The notes beneath the pieces were generated by a model that did not search any database, was not told the DNA's origin, and saw nothing but the letters and a program-made list of their open reading frames with translations. Source: Lachnospiraceae bacterium (GTDB taxonomy: Bacteria > Bacillota > Clostridia > Lachnospirales > Lachnospiraceae). Taken from it: a stretch of 64,000 bases of DNA. The position numbers and the translations under genes are program-made. Positions within the stretch are counted from its first letter, which is position 1; each line of letters starts with the position of its first letter. The stretch lies in NCBI GenBank assembly GCA_022793065.1, contig JAAWCE010000014.1, forward strand, positions 1 through 64,000, written 5' to 3'. Positions 44,635 to 53,760 of the stretch are shown piece by piece.

Positions 44635-44751
44635 TCACTGGCCAAAATAAGATATTACTTTAGCCGCTTTTTCATTCTTCGGACCAATCATCGCACCATC
44701 TCCCTGTTTCCATTCCCAAATATATATAATTTTTTCTTTTGTTCTATCTAA
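44635..44751 (-). pseudogene. Gene fragment after the 130-aa hypothetical protein
   Basis: In a frame shifted from the upstream gene, a start-less stretch reads LDRTKEKIIYIWEWKQGDG and MIGPKNEKAAKVISYFGQ, then TGA (44635-44637). It overlaps the end of the 130-residue gene by a few bases. It looks like genuine protein sequence, either the original C-terminus of that gene after a frameshift or the tail of a lost gene. Confidence 0.4.
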
Positions 44752-45136
44752 ATTCCGTATTTCCGAATTCCTGATCACTCATCATCCGCCATCCGATTCC
44801 CTCGTCCCATATCAACGGAATACCTTCAAATCGCACATCCCATTTTGCTTTTGGAACCGCACAAGTCACATCCGATAACCATTTCAGCCAATATTTCAAA
44901 AATTCCTGCATTTTTTCCAAACCTTCCGCTCCCTCATCCATAAACTCAAGGGGTATTCTAAGCGTACCCGAATAGATAATATCTTCTCCGTCCGGCAGAA
45001 ATGTTCCCGGTCCTTCATATTGATCTTTCCCCTCATACTCCCGCCAATACTTCTCCGTAATTTTTTCAATCTGTGCTTCTTCCTCTAAATTCAAAGAAAC
45101 TTTTCTCTCGGCATCAAAAAAAATTTCCATTGACAT
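44744..45136 (-). CDS. Hypothetical acidic protein (130 aa)
   Basis: A soluble, acidic 130-residue protein with no signal peptide or membrane segment. It contains AERKVSLNLEEEAQIEKITEKYW at the start and tryptophan-rich FLKYWLKWLSDVTC later; I cannot assign a family. Its end may be altered: readable protein sequence continues in another frame (44635-44751). The start ATG has GAGGG a short distance upstream. It lies 74 bp downstream of another small gene and probably belongs to the SWIM-protein transcript. Confidence 0.55.
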   Translation of the reverse strand: MSMEIFFDAERKVSLNLEEEAQIEKITEKYWREYEGKDQYEGPGTFLPDGEDIIYSGTLRIPLEFMDEGAEGLEKMQEFLKYWLKWLSDVTCAVPKAKWDVRFEGIPLIWDEGIGWRMMSDQEFGNTEFR

Positions 45137-45210
45137 AATTCATTTCCCTCTCTTAAATCAAATTATATATGCCATGTCCACATTATATTTTCTATACCGA
45201 ACACCTAAAT

Positions 45211-45561
45211 TCAAATTTCCGTATAGTAATGCAATCCTTTGTCATAGACTGCCTTTTGCCTGCTTAGATAGAGATATTCATTCAAATTGGTATATAACTC
45301 CGCAATAGTAGTCTTTCTTTTCGTAGCATGTACTTCTTTCGTTTGATGCCGTCCAGCCGCAATCTCACTGGTAAGTTGTTCCAGCATCTCCGACAAATAC
45401 TGCATACCAAACTGCCCTGTCTGCTCCACCGCCCCCTCCAATTCCTCCAGGGTACTGTCATGCACTGTGTCAAAACCACTCTGATACAAGTCTCCCAACA
45501 ACTCCATAACTCCACTTAATAATTCTTCTATCGCCTCATACTTTGACTGATTCCTGTCCAT
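45211..45561 (-). CDS. Hypothetical helical protein (116 aa)
   Basis: A 116-residue soluble protein, strongly helical and rich in Glu and Leu (SKYEAIEELLSGVMELLGDL, LEELEGAVEQTGQFGMQYLS). ATG at 45561 has GGAGG upstream and lies 19 bp after the SWIM gene stop; the longer frame into the SWIM gene is an artefact. It is probably a partner or accessory of the SWIM protein, as small helical genes are often found next to SWIM/DUF4132 loci. No family recognised. Confidence 0.65.
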   Translation of the reverse strand: MDRNQSKYEAIEELLSGVMELLGDLYQSGFDTVHDSTLEELEGAVEQTGQFGMQYLSEMLEQLTSEIAAGRHQTKEVHATKRKTTIAELYTNLNEYLYLSRQKAVYDKGLHYYTEI

Positions 45562-45580
45562 CCTATTTATCCTCCAACCT

Positions 45581-47395
45581 TTATTCCGTGAATCTCTTCC
45601 ATACCATAACAGGATACATTCGGATACGTCCGTCCCGGAGATAAATCTTTCCCAGGAAACAAGAAGGTTCTTTCTCCGAAATTCTCTCAAGATACCTGAT
45701 GGCTGCGGATTCCTTTTTGGAATAGGCAATTTCAATGATAATTTCCCTTCCTTCTCTGTCATATAACGGCATCGAAAGCTGCTGTCCTGTCTGCGAAAAT
45801 TCTGCCTTCACGCAATAAGCCGGTTGTACAAATACAAGTTCCACACCTTTCTGTTGCTCATCCGGCCCATAAAGCCATTCTTTTCTCGGCCTCTCTATCC
45901 TCTCTTCAAAAAGCCTGCCAAAATCTTCATAATACCAATTTTCAATATCGGATTTCTCCAGTCCCTGTTGTCCTATGACCTCCCCTTTAGTCTCCTGACT
46001 GGAGGAGAGGCGCTTTCTGGCATCACATTTAGCCCCTTTCAAATGTATTCTTACTTTCGACATATCTTCAATAGAAATGTTCAATCCCCAAGGCGCCTGA
46101 CTCTTCTCCATAAATCTCCGATTTCTTCCGGTTTCATAAAACATGGGCCTTGCATTGGTATAAGTATACCATTGCTTTGTATTCTCTTCCAGGAAATATA
46201 TGGTCTCTCCCTCATAACCTGTCTGTGTCTGAAACTGTTCCATAGCAATTCCAACCAAATCCAGATTTCCCACAGGAATATAATCCGCTCGAAATTCCCC
46301 CGCATGTATTAACACCTCTTTACTATCACCGGATTGAACCGCTTTCTCCAATAACCTGACTCGCTTATAAAGTCTGGTAATCTGTTCTGTTAATTCCTCT
46401 GTGCGAAATTGTGCCTTTCTCTTAAAATAACCATTATAAGAATCAGAAAGCGCACGAAAATATCCTTCAAATTTTGCCAAACCTCCATTATGACTGATAA
46501 TAGCAAGCCTCTCCAAATAATCCAGCACATCCGGCGAACTCCGGGACAGTCCTGTGCAGAGAAGCTCCTCTAAAAATTCCCTCATCTGTTCCGCCCCTTC
46601 TTTGGCCTTATCCATTTGAAAAGCCGGCGTATCCGCCGCCTCCAACGCAAGGTCTTCCACACGAATACTCCCCGCCTCCAACTGACACCAGAGTATAGCA
46701 GACGCCTTATGTACACACATCTCTTTCTTGTGACAAGTACAGGAAGAATACTCCAGGGGCGCCAAAAGCTTAACCGTCGTTCCCTGCTCCGGAAGCTGCA
46801 CTGTTACAATGGAAGAATACTGTATCTTTGGCCTGACTTCTGATAAAAACTGATTATGTAGAATCTGAAGCTGACGGTTGCCAAGTACTTTCTTCAATTG
46901 AACAAGCGGGTATTCCTCTATCTCCCGCAGTACCTTTGACGTCCCTTTGTCCTTCCCCGTGCCGTTTTCTGCCGCAGTTTCTTTTAAACTACCTCCTCCG
47001 TCTTCCGCGTCTGCCACCGCATTATTTTCCACTTCCTCTGCTGCATTTTCCTTTCCATTTTCTCTATCAGCCCCGGTCCGCGCTTCATCCGCCCCATTCT
47101 CATTCTCAATTGCTGCCCCGCTGTCATTACAACAGTTTTCCTTTAAAACCAATATCGCCTGTACCACATGCCGGCATATACTTCTGGAGGGGCAAGTGCA
47201 TTTGCTTTCCCCCAATGGAAACCTTATAGAAACCGTCTCATCCCCCACCTTTACAGAGGCTTCTTCTTCCACTCCCTCAATCACTGCCGGAATCTCTTCT
47301 TTATCCTTATAAGCTCTTTTGAGAATTCCCTTGTTACTGATTCCAATCAGATAATCATCATCTACATCCGCCAAAAGTTCCTTCCATTGCTCCAT
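45581..47395 (-). CDS. Double SWIM zinc-finger protein
   Basis: A 604-residue protein with two SWIM (CxC...CxH) zinc fingers: CTCPSRSICRH (C66, C68, C74, H76) and CTCHKKEMCVH near residue 230. SWIM domains bind DNA or proteins. Between them is an acidic Ala/Glu/Asn-rich linker (about 90-150). The second half contains helical segments and no recognised catalytic motif. Such proteins often accompany DUF4132 proteins, VWA proteins and MoxR ATPases in bacteria. The DUF4132 gene here is 5 kb away in the same orientation, separated by unrelated genes. ATG at 47395 has AGAGGG upstream. Confidence 0.85.
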   Translation of the reverse strand: MEQWKELLADVDDDYLIGISNKGILKRAYKDKEEIPAVIEGVEEEASVKVGDETVSIRFPLGESKCTCPSRSICRHVVQAILVLKENCCNDSGAAIENENGADEARTGADRENGKENAAEEVENNAVADAEDGGGSLKETAAENGTGKDKGTSKVLREIEEYPLVQLKKVLGNRQLQILHNQFLSEVRPKIQYSSIVTVQLPEQGTTVKLLAPLEYSSCTCHKKEMCVHKASAILWCQLEAGSIRVEDLALEAADTPAFQMDKAKEGAEQMREFLEELLCTGLSRSSPDVLDYLERLAIISHNGGLAKFEGYFRALSDSYNGYFKRKAQFRTEELTEQITRLYKRVRLLEKAVQSGDSKEVLIHAGEFRADYIPVGNLDLVGIAMEQFQTQTGYEGETIYFLEENTKQWYTYTNARPMFYETGRNRRFMEKSQAPWGLNISIEDMSKVRIHLKGAKCDARKRLSSSQETKGEVIGQQGLEKSDIENWYYEDFGRLFEERIERPRKEWLYGPDEQQKGVELVFVQPAYCVKAEFSQTGQQLSMPLYDREGREIIIEIAYSKKESAAIRYLERISEKEPSCFLGKIYLRDGRIRMYPVMVWKRFTE

Positions 47396-47498
47396 ACCGC
47401 CCTCTTATCCTCCAATATTATTACATAATTAAAAAATTCATCTAAATAAATTTAGCACATTTTTAGTATATCATGTGCCTTTCCCGGTATCAACCTTT

Positions 47499-47840
47499 TC
47501 ATTCCTGCCAATATAGTTTCATGCTTCGCTTTGTCTCTTTTTTCAGTAAACGAGACCTAAGCCTAATCTTACATGCAGTCTCTTCAAAACTTGCTTCAAG
47601 CTCCCCACATGTAATCACCAATGCCTAGATTCCTTCCGAAAAATAATTCAAAACAACATGCGTATACTCCTGTTCACTTATGGAAACAAGAATAAAAGAA
47701 CAGCATCATCTATGTTCCCTCTTCTAACACCTTTTACCTTATACGAAAACTGAATCTCCGGCGAATTGCCAAGAAATAGTACCCATGAACGCGGAATACC
47801 GACAGGTACGATAGATTCTATTTTTTACAAAATCAATATA
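47499..47840 (-). pseudogene. Frameshifted and nonsense-broken gene remnant
   Basis: The 529-bp gap 47396-47924 contains decayed coding sequence on the minus strand. One frame reads KIESIVPVGIPRSWVLFLGN and SPEIQFSYKVKGVRRGNIDD to a stop; a second frame continues VSISEQEYTHVVLNYFSEGI, an in-frame TAG, then LVITCGELEASFEETACKIR to a TGA at 47499-47501. At least one frameshift and one nonsense codon break it. I do not recognise the parent family. The rest of the gap (47396-47498) is AT-rich with no feature. Confidence 0.45.
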
Positions 47841-47876
47841 CCATATTCCTTCCGGATATGCAAATAAATTTTATAT

Positions 47877-47906
47877 AAAAGCTACCTCCTGAAACCATGA
47901 GGCAGC
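47877..47906 (-). terminator. Terminator of the ABC/two-component operon
   Basis: On the minus strand GCTGCCTC and GAGGTAGC (47881-47906) form a stem with one mismatch, followed by TTTTATA. It follows the ABC ATPase gene by 19 bp. Confidence 0.65.
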
Positions 47907-47924
47907 AAATACTCTAATCTATTC

Positions 47925-48554
47925 TCACTCCTGATGCAATTCCCCCTTTTTCAGACGAAAAATCACATCTGCCTGTTTTGCAAGGTCATTAGAATGTGTT
48001 ACTACAATGACACATTTATTCATCTCATGGGCGCACTCCTTCAAAATCCTCATAATTTCCCCGGCGGTGTCTTCATCAAGATTTCCTGTGGGTTCATCCG
48101 CAAGAATGATACTTGCATCATACGCTAGCGCACGGGCAATTGCTACCCGCTGTTGCTGTCCGCCGGAAAGCTTCAGCACATTCCGCCCTGCTTCTTCTTT
48201 TGTAAGTCCCAAACGCTCCAATACAGGCAGTGGAGATAACTTTGATGTCAGCGCCACATTCTCAACAGGCGTCAAATAATCAATCAAATTATAGCTCTGA
48301 AAAATAAAACTTATATTATGTTTCCGATGCCACGCAATCCCCTTTTTCCGGATATCTTCTTCCTGAAACAACACCTGTCCCTCCGTGGGAATATCTAACC
48401 CTCCAAGAAGAGAAAGCAGCGTTGTTTTCCCACATCCGGAAGAACCAAGAATTGCATAGATTTTCCCAATTTCAAATTTGGCAGATATGTTTTTCAAAAC
48501 CATTTTGTTTTTTTCATAAGAATATTTCACATTGCATACGCTCAAAATACTCAT
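47925..48554 (-). CDS. MacB/LolD-type ABC transporter ATP-binding protein
   Basis: A 209-residue ATPase with Walker A GSSGCGKTT, Q-loop SFIFQSYNLIDYLTPVENV, signature LSGGQQQRVAIARAL, Walker B ILADEPTGNLD and the H-loop VVTHSND. The Q-loop region (QSYNL...TPVENV) is typical of transporters partnered by FtsX-like permeases, such as MacB and BceA-like systems. It would power the two FtsX-type permeases encoded just upstream in the same operon. ATG at 48554 has AGGAGG upstream. Confidence 0.95.
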   Translation of the reverse strand: MSILSVCNVKYSYEKNKMVLKNISAKFEIGKIYAILGSSGCGKTTLLSLLGGLDIPTEGQVLFQEEDIRKKGIAWHRKHNISFIFQSYNLIDYLTPVENVALTSKLSPLPVLERLGLTKEEAGRNVLKLSGGQQQRVAIARALAYDASIILADEPTGNLDEDTAGEIMRILKECAHEMNKCVIVVTHSNDLAKQADVIFRLKKGELHQE

Positions 48555-48597
48555 TCAAACGTCCTCCTACATCATTTATCGTTTGCCGTTTACGGCA

Positions 48598-50058
48598 TTA
48601 TTCACATCTTGTTAGAATTGCCCGCGGTTTCATACTCATAACCGGAATACTTGCGATACATATGGAACTGAATACAATGAATAACTCCAGTACGCATACC
48701 CCAACAAAAATATCAACAGATATATTCACAATTAATTCTTCTACCTTAGGCGCAGCAAAAACAGGATCTAAATTAAAGTTATCAGCCGAAACAGGCATTT
48801 CTGCATGTATGGAATTCTCTTCTGTTTCCTCAAAGTTCTGCTCATTTGCCTGTCTGAGCAATATATTTCCCACATCATTTGCCATAATATTGCCCATCCC
48901 GTAGGAAATGCCAAATGCCAGAACAGTAATCAATATGATTTCTATCATTCTTTGTGTAAGAATTTCCCAATTACTTTTTCCCACGGAAAGCAAAATTCCT
49001 GTTTCATATATTCGAGACTTAGCCCAAATGCTTAACAACAAAATCAACACGCCCACGCCGGCAACGGTAATGGCAAAAATCATGATATAAATTCCGCCGT
49101 CCATACGCTTTAACGCCCGTTCCACATTCTCATAATTCCCGTTGTCAATTTGTATTTTAAAGCAATCCCAGTTAATTGCCTTATTCTGCTGAAGTTTTTT
49201 GATAATATGATCCATTTCAGCCGGGTCATTCACGCTGAATGTAACTTTACTATATCCGATAGGCTGTAACCCAATAGATTTTGACATGTCATTTTCATAA
49301 GACAACAACGTCTTTGCGCTGACAAATACCCAGTTTTGCAGCATTTGCCGCGGTGATGTAAATTGATCTACTTTCTGGTTTCCGCAAATATCAAAAATCC
49401 CAATGATTTCAACTTCACACGTTTGCTTTTCAAGAGGAATGTCAAAACCTGTAACTTCACCATTTATTTCAAGCGTAAGCATATCTCCCAGCTTCAAATG
49501 ATTCAATTCAGCCAGTTCACGGCTAATCACAGCTTTCCCTTCCCCATCGGCTGTAAACATTTCTCCTTGTGTGACCTCTAAAAAACGATTTGCAAAATAG
49601 GGACATTGGCTCAACGAAGTCCACCCTTCTATATGCGCTATTCTTGTATTGTACAAAGAACCATAATTTTGCTTATTTTCAATTAAATCATAATACGTTC
49701 CATGGCCGGATTTCAAATTCGCAACTGATTCACTATTTGCAGTATACTCTAAAATTCCGGCCGTTTTCATCACTTCATCAATAACATCATGGTCTAAATA
49801 TTCTCCAACATAGTAACTTGAAGTATATTGATCAGTGGACATAGAATTCTGCATATTTGCCGGATTGCTCTTATCAATTTCCATGCTGAATGTTCCGCCA
49901 AACTGCCGCCGCAAATTTGCCGCTGCCGAATCGGACGCCTTTAGAATCGCAAAGCCAATGAAAGCAGATGTACAGACGATAATCAAAACGAAAAAGACAA
50001 TAAGACTTTGCTGCCATTTTCGGGAAACATAAAAAAATGCTCTTTTTAAGATACTCAT
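48598..50058 (-). CDS. FtsX-like ABC transporter permease
   Basis: A 486-residue permease with an N-terminal membrane helix (about 15-40), a large extracellular MacB_PCD-like domain (about 45-330) and three C-terminal helices (about 335-470) forming the FtsX domain. It shares the organisation of the permease encoded next upstream, so the two probably form a heterodimer with the ATPase. Mechanotransmission-type function: peptide efflux, antimicrobial-peptide resistance or signal transfer to the kinase. ATG at 50058 has AAAGGAG upstream. Confidence 0.9.
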   Translation of the reverse strand: MSILKRAFFYVSRKWQQSLIVFFVLIIVCTSAFIGFAILKASDSAAANLRRQFGGTFSMEIDKSNPANMQNSMSTDQYTSSYYVGEYLDHDVIDEVMKTAGILEYTANSESVANLKSGHGTYYDLIENKQNYGSLYNTRIAHIEGWTSLSQCPYFANRFLEVTQGEMFTADGEGKAVISRELAELNHLKLGDMLTLEINGEVTGFDIPLEKQTCEVEIIGIFDICGNQKVDQFTSPRQMLQNWVFVSAKTLLSYENDMSKSIGLQPIGYSKVTFSVNDPAEMDHIIKKLQQNKAINWDCFKIQIDNGNYENVERALKRMDGGIYIMIFAITVAGVGVLILLLSIWAKSRIYETGILLSVGKSNWEILTQRMIEIILITVLAFGISYGMGNIMANDVGNILLRQANEQNFEETEENSIHAEMPVSADNFNLDPVFAAPKVEELIVNISVDIFVGVCVLELFIVFSSICIASIPVMSMKPRAILTRCE

Positions 50059-50073
50059 ATTTATAGTTCTCCT

Positions 50074-51384
50074 TTAACTTAATCTTGAAAATATTTTCTT
50101 TGGGCTTAAACGCATCAACCACAAATTTGAAAGGAGTACGGACAAAAACAACACAGTGAATCCGCATCCAAATGTAGTAAAAATCGTTTGAAAAACCAAA
50201 GCCGCATTTAATTTCATATCCATGTATAAGGCTGTCATATTAGAAATTGTTTCACTCATTCCTGTCCAAAGAGAAAAACTAATCACAAACGATACTGCAA
50301 AAGCCCTCGAAGCTATGATTACCATCTCTATAAAATGCTGCATGACAATTTCAGCTTTTGAAATCCCTATGGATAGCATGATTCCTACTTCATGCTCATG
50401 GGTTTTATGAAAAAGACTCTGCATGAGCGATAAAACCAATATGCTCATGGCGCCAATGACTGCCAGCAAAGTATTTAATAAAATACGCATGTTGGTCAAA
50501 GGATTTGAAATTTTTTCATAATCTTCAATCTGTGCCGTCATTGCAAAATTCTCCCAGTTGATACCTTCAATCTTTTGAATTTCCTCAATTATCCTTACCA
50601 CCTGTGCCGGATCATCTGCAAAAAAATCTATATAGTCCGCCCCAACTGTATCTGTCAGCAATCCGGCGCTTGTTATGTCAATGAATATGCGATTCTCCAG
50701 TAAATGAACTGGCGCCGCCACATCCATATTTTGCTGTTTTTCTTCTACTTCAAACAAGCCTTTGATTGTTACCAAAATCTCCTGTCCATTACGGCCTTCC
50801 TCAGGCGCCAGTTGTATTTTATCTCCAATTTTCCATTCATTTTGCAAAGCCAGCTTTTTGCTGATTACCGCCGCAAATTTATCGCTTGCCATGATTGGCT
50901 CGCCATCAATTAACCGTAATCGTTCTCTTTGAAAATCCATCGCGTACATACTTCCCGTGTCAGCTTCTACCGAAATGAGATGTGCTGCAACGGGGTCGCT
51001 TCGGTACTTGCCATTATAGTCAACAAGGCTTATATCACCTTGAAGCAGTACATTTTCTTTGATAACAGCATTATAAAGGTCCATATTTTGCCTGCGTTGT
51101 ATTACTTCTACAATTTCCTCATTCAGCGGCTGACCTATATAAGTAATCATGGTTTGTCCATCCAATTCGCTCACCGCTACGTTATCTCTGTTCTGCATAT
51201 CCGGAGCGATACGAAAAGATCCCCTTCGGCTTTGTCTGGTTTGCACAATGGACAAATCTGTGATACTGCGCAGCAGCAATCCGGCAGTACCAAAAACTGA
51301 CAGCACAAAAATAGTAAGAAACAAAAGTAATGATTTTCGTTTTTTTCTGCGGACATATAAATATGCCCGTTCCCATAACTGCAT
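50074..51384 (-). CDS. FtsX-like ABC transporter permease
   Basis: A 436-residue paralogue of the downstream permease: helix about 15-35, extracellular domain about 40-290, and three helices to the end. ATG at 51384 begins MQLWERAYLYVRRKKRKSLL, a family-like basic start; the frame is open 19 codons further with no ribosome site. It follows the two-component genes by about 118 bp. The operon order is response regulator, kinase, permease, permease, ATPase. Confidence 0.9.
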   Translation of the reverse strand: MQLWERAYLYVRRKKRKSLLLFLTIFVLSVFGTAGLLLRSITDLSIVQTRQSRRGSFRIAPDMQNRDNVAVSELDGQTMITYIGQPLNEEIVEVIQRRQNMDLYNAVIKENVLLQGDISLVDYNGKYRSDPVAAHLISVEADTGSMYAMDFQRERLRLIDGEPIMASDKFAAVISKKLALQNEWKIGDKIQLAPEEGRNGQEILVTIKGLFEVEEKQQNMDVAAPVHLLENRIFIDITSAGLLTDTVGADYIDFFADDPAQVVRIIEEIQKIEGINWENFAMTAQIEDYEKISNPLTNMRILLNTLLAVIGAMSILVLSLMQSLFHKTHEHEVGIMLSIGISKAEIVMQHFIEMVIIASRAFAVSFVISFSLWTGMSETISNMTALYMDMKLNAALVFQTIFTTFGCGFTVLFLSVLLSNLWLMRLSPKKIFSRLS

Positions 51385-51501
51385 ATTGTAACACCTGCTT
51401 TCCGTTATTCTTGTATTCAAGCAACAATAAAAGGATAGCATTTGTATGTTTCATCCATATGGAGTACATATTTCATCAATGTTTCATCGGATACGTTCCG
51501 T

Positions 51502-52971
51502 TTATGAAAAGTAGATCGTAAAGCGCATACCGCTTTTTCCATCATTATCCGGATGCTGTAATGGTTGGAACTCAAATTGATATGCAAGGGCATTTAATAT
51601 TTTTGCGGTAATATATAACCCCAAACCATTTCCTCCGTTAGGGTTCTCGCTGATACCATTTCTGCTTCGGGAAAAATCAGGTCGATAAAATGGCTCAAAA
51701 ATATGGAGCAGATCATTTGCATCAATTGGAGTACATTCATTTTCAACCACAATACTTTGATTGACAAAATAAATTCTCACCTTACATTGAGGATTCGTAT
51801 ACTTTATTGCATTGGAAATAACATTGGACAGGACTTTTTCCATTGCAGATACCGGAAATTTGGCTGAAAAATCAGCAGAAAAATCAGTCACTATCAAAAC
51901 GCCTTTGGACTTTGCAATCAACAAATAGGGAGACAGCAGCTTTTCAACGAAAGTATGGAGCACTACTTCTTCATGGGGTTCACTCTCAAAAGAAAAGTTT
52001 AATTTAGACGCATCCAATATTTCCTGTATCATCCCGCCAAACTTTACCGCCATATCTTGACAGATTGGCAGATAAGTTTCCCAGTCCTTGTAGCGTCCTA
52101 TACCCATAATCATATTATCAAGCATCCCGCACAGCGCCGTAACAGGCGTTTTTAATTCGTGGGAAGCCGCGCGTAAAAAATCAACTTTTGCCGCTTCCGC
52201 TTCGTTTACCCGTATATTTTCTTTTTGTATATCCTCAATGGTGGCAAGAAGACTCTGATAAAGTTTGTTGATATTCTCCGAAAGCACCCCTATTTCATCC
52301 TGCGTTTCCACTTTACATTGGGCAAATTTGTCAAGTTCCTTCATCCGTTCTGTGGTTTTGGAAATATCCCGTAAGGGTCTGGAAATTTTCTTAGAAAACA
52401 ATAAAGCAAAAAAGACCGATAAGACCAAAGACAATATTAATGTAAAGGGCAAAAATATAACAACAATATCCTTAGCTTCATTTACAGGCTGAAGGGTGGA
52501 AAACATAATAAGATGGCAGGATTGTCCGTCTGCCATTTGAAAATGAATACCAGAACACAGCCCATAACCGGATTTATAATAAAAATCCTGCTGAAAGTAC
52601 TCCCATTCTGTTTCGTCTTCCACTTGAACGCTCCAGTTTGATTCAAATTCCCTTTGTATGGACGTGTCATGGCCTTCCGAACGTAATGTATTCACTACAT
52701 GGATTTGACCTGCATAATTTACAACGATACCCATCTGATGTTCCGCGGCATATTTTCTTACCACACTTTCTACTTTATCTTGCGCAGTATGGGGAATATT
52801 CTGTAATTCCTGAATCATCTGCGTTTTCACTGCCTTGAAATCCTCTTCCTTTTGCGTCGTATAAACAATCGGCATGATAAAATAGAATAAGGCATGACTA
52901 AACAATGCAATGGCGGCCATCAAAGAAAACACATAGATAAAAGTTTTTGGAAACAATCTCATTTTTTTCAT
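51502..52971 (-). CDS. HisKA sensor histidine kinase
   Basis: A 489-residue kinase with two membrane helices (about 12-32 and 168-195) flanking a roughly 135-residue extracellular sensor, a HAMP domain, the dimerisation/phosphoacceptor motif ASHELKTPVTAL, and a HATPase domain with NVISNAIKYTNP (N box) and GGNGLGLYIT (G2 box). It overlaps the regulator gene by 4 bp (ATGA). It probably detects an envelope-active compound and induces the ABC genes. Confidence 0.94.
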   Translation of the reverse strand: MKKMRLFPKTFIYVFSLMAAIALFSHALFYFIMPIVYTTQKEEDFKAVKTQMIQELQNIPHTAQDKVESVVRKYAAEHQMGIVVNYAGQIHVVNTLRSEGHDTSIQREFESNWSVQVEDETEWEYFQQDFYYKSGYGLCSGIHFQMADGQSCHLIMFSTLQPVNEAKDIVVIFLPFTLILSLVLSVFFALLFSKKISRPLRDISKTTERMKELDKFAQCKVETQDEIGVLSENINKLYQSLLATIEDIQKENIRVNEAEAAKVDFLRAASHELKTPVTALCGMLDNMIMGIGRYKDWETYLPICQDMAVKFGGMIQEILDASKLNFSFESEPHEEVVLHTFVEKLLSPYLLIAKSKGVLIVTDFSADFSAKFPVSAMEKVLSNVISNAIKYTNPQCKVRIYFVNQSIVVENECTPIDANDLLHIFEPFYRPDFSRSRNGISENPNGGNGLGLYITAKILNALAYQFEFQPLQHPDNDGKSGMRFTIYFS

Positions 52972-53633
52972 GGCAGCACCTCAAAACGATACCCCACACC
53001 TTTTACCGTTGCAATACAGTTAAGATTCAGTTTTTGCCGTATTCTTCGGATATAGGTATCTATTGTTCGGTCAAAGAGAGGGGCGTCCACTCCCCAGACA
53101 CCGTCAATCAGCTTTTCCCTCGTCATAACCCGTCCTGCATTTTTAAGCAGCAGCCTTAACAGTTGTATTTCTTTTGGCGCTAACTCCACCGGTTCTCCGC
53201 CTTTTTCAGCTAAGTAACCATTAAAATCTATCTTTATATCCTCATATTCCCATATATCTTTATCTGCAATTTTTCCTGACCGACGCAGTAACGCCAAAAC
53301 TCGTTTTCCCAACAAGACCATAGAAAAGGGCTTTGTAATATAATCATCCGCCAGGGAATCAAAGCTGTTGATCTGGGTCCTTTCATCCCCCAGCGCAGTC
53401 AACATGATAACCGGAATCATACTTGTTTTACGAATCTCCTTTAACACCTGTATTCCATTTACATGCGGAAGCATAATATCCAATACAACAAGCTCTATCA
53501 ATTCCTGTGCAAATAATTTCAGTCCTTCCATCCCATCATAAGCTTGATAAACCAAATGTCCCGCATCAATCAAATAGTCACAGATTAAATCATTTGTGGT
53601 CTTATCATCTTCTACGATCAAAATAGCAGCCAT
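52968..53633 (-). CDS. OmpR-family response regulator
   Basis: A 221-residue regulator: receiver (1-115, acidic pocket VEDD, phospho-aspartate in VVLDIMLP, lysine in ITKPFS) and winged-helix DNA-binding domain (125-221, LAPKEIQLLRLLLKNAGRVM and RTIDTYIRRIRQKL). ATG at 53633 has AAGGAG upstream. First gene of the five-gene operon; the 127-bp region upstream holds the neighbouring terminator and an AT-rich candidate promoter. Confidence 0.95.
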   Translation of the reverse strand: MAAILIVEDDKTTNDLICDYLIDAGHLVYQAYDGMEGLKLFAQELIELVVLDIMLPHVNGIQVLKEIRKTSMIPVIMLTALGDERTQINSFDSLADDYITKPFSMVLLGKRVLALLRRSGKIADKDIWEYEDIKIDFNGYLAEKGGEPVELAPKEIQLLRLLLKNAGRVMTREKLIDGVWGVDAPLFDRTIDTYIRRIRQKLNLNCIATVKGVGYRFEVLP

Positions 53634-53703
53634 CGTTTCTCTCCTTACTATATAAATTTATTATATTATATCCTGAAAATGTTTCAACAGTATGACAGAA
53701 AAC

Positions 53704-53731
53704 AAAAAGGAACTGCTTTTGCAGCCCCTCC
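53704..53731 (-). terminator. Terminator after the second ABC operon
   Basis: Minus-strand GGGGCTGC and GCAGTTCC form a stem around AAAA, followed by TTTTTG (53704-53731). It ends the lipoprotein-membrane-ATPase transcript and insulates the two-component operon. Confidence 0.75.
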
Positions 53732-53760
53732 TTGTTCTTTTATTCTTTACATTTACTATT

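Noticed and set aside
45562..45762. N-terminal extension of the 116-aa gene into the SWIM gene
   Set aside because: It overlaps confident SWIM-protein coding sequence in another frame; ATG 45561 has a clear ribosome site.
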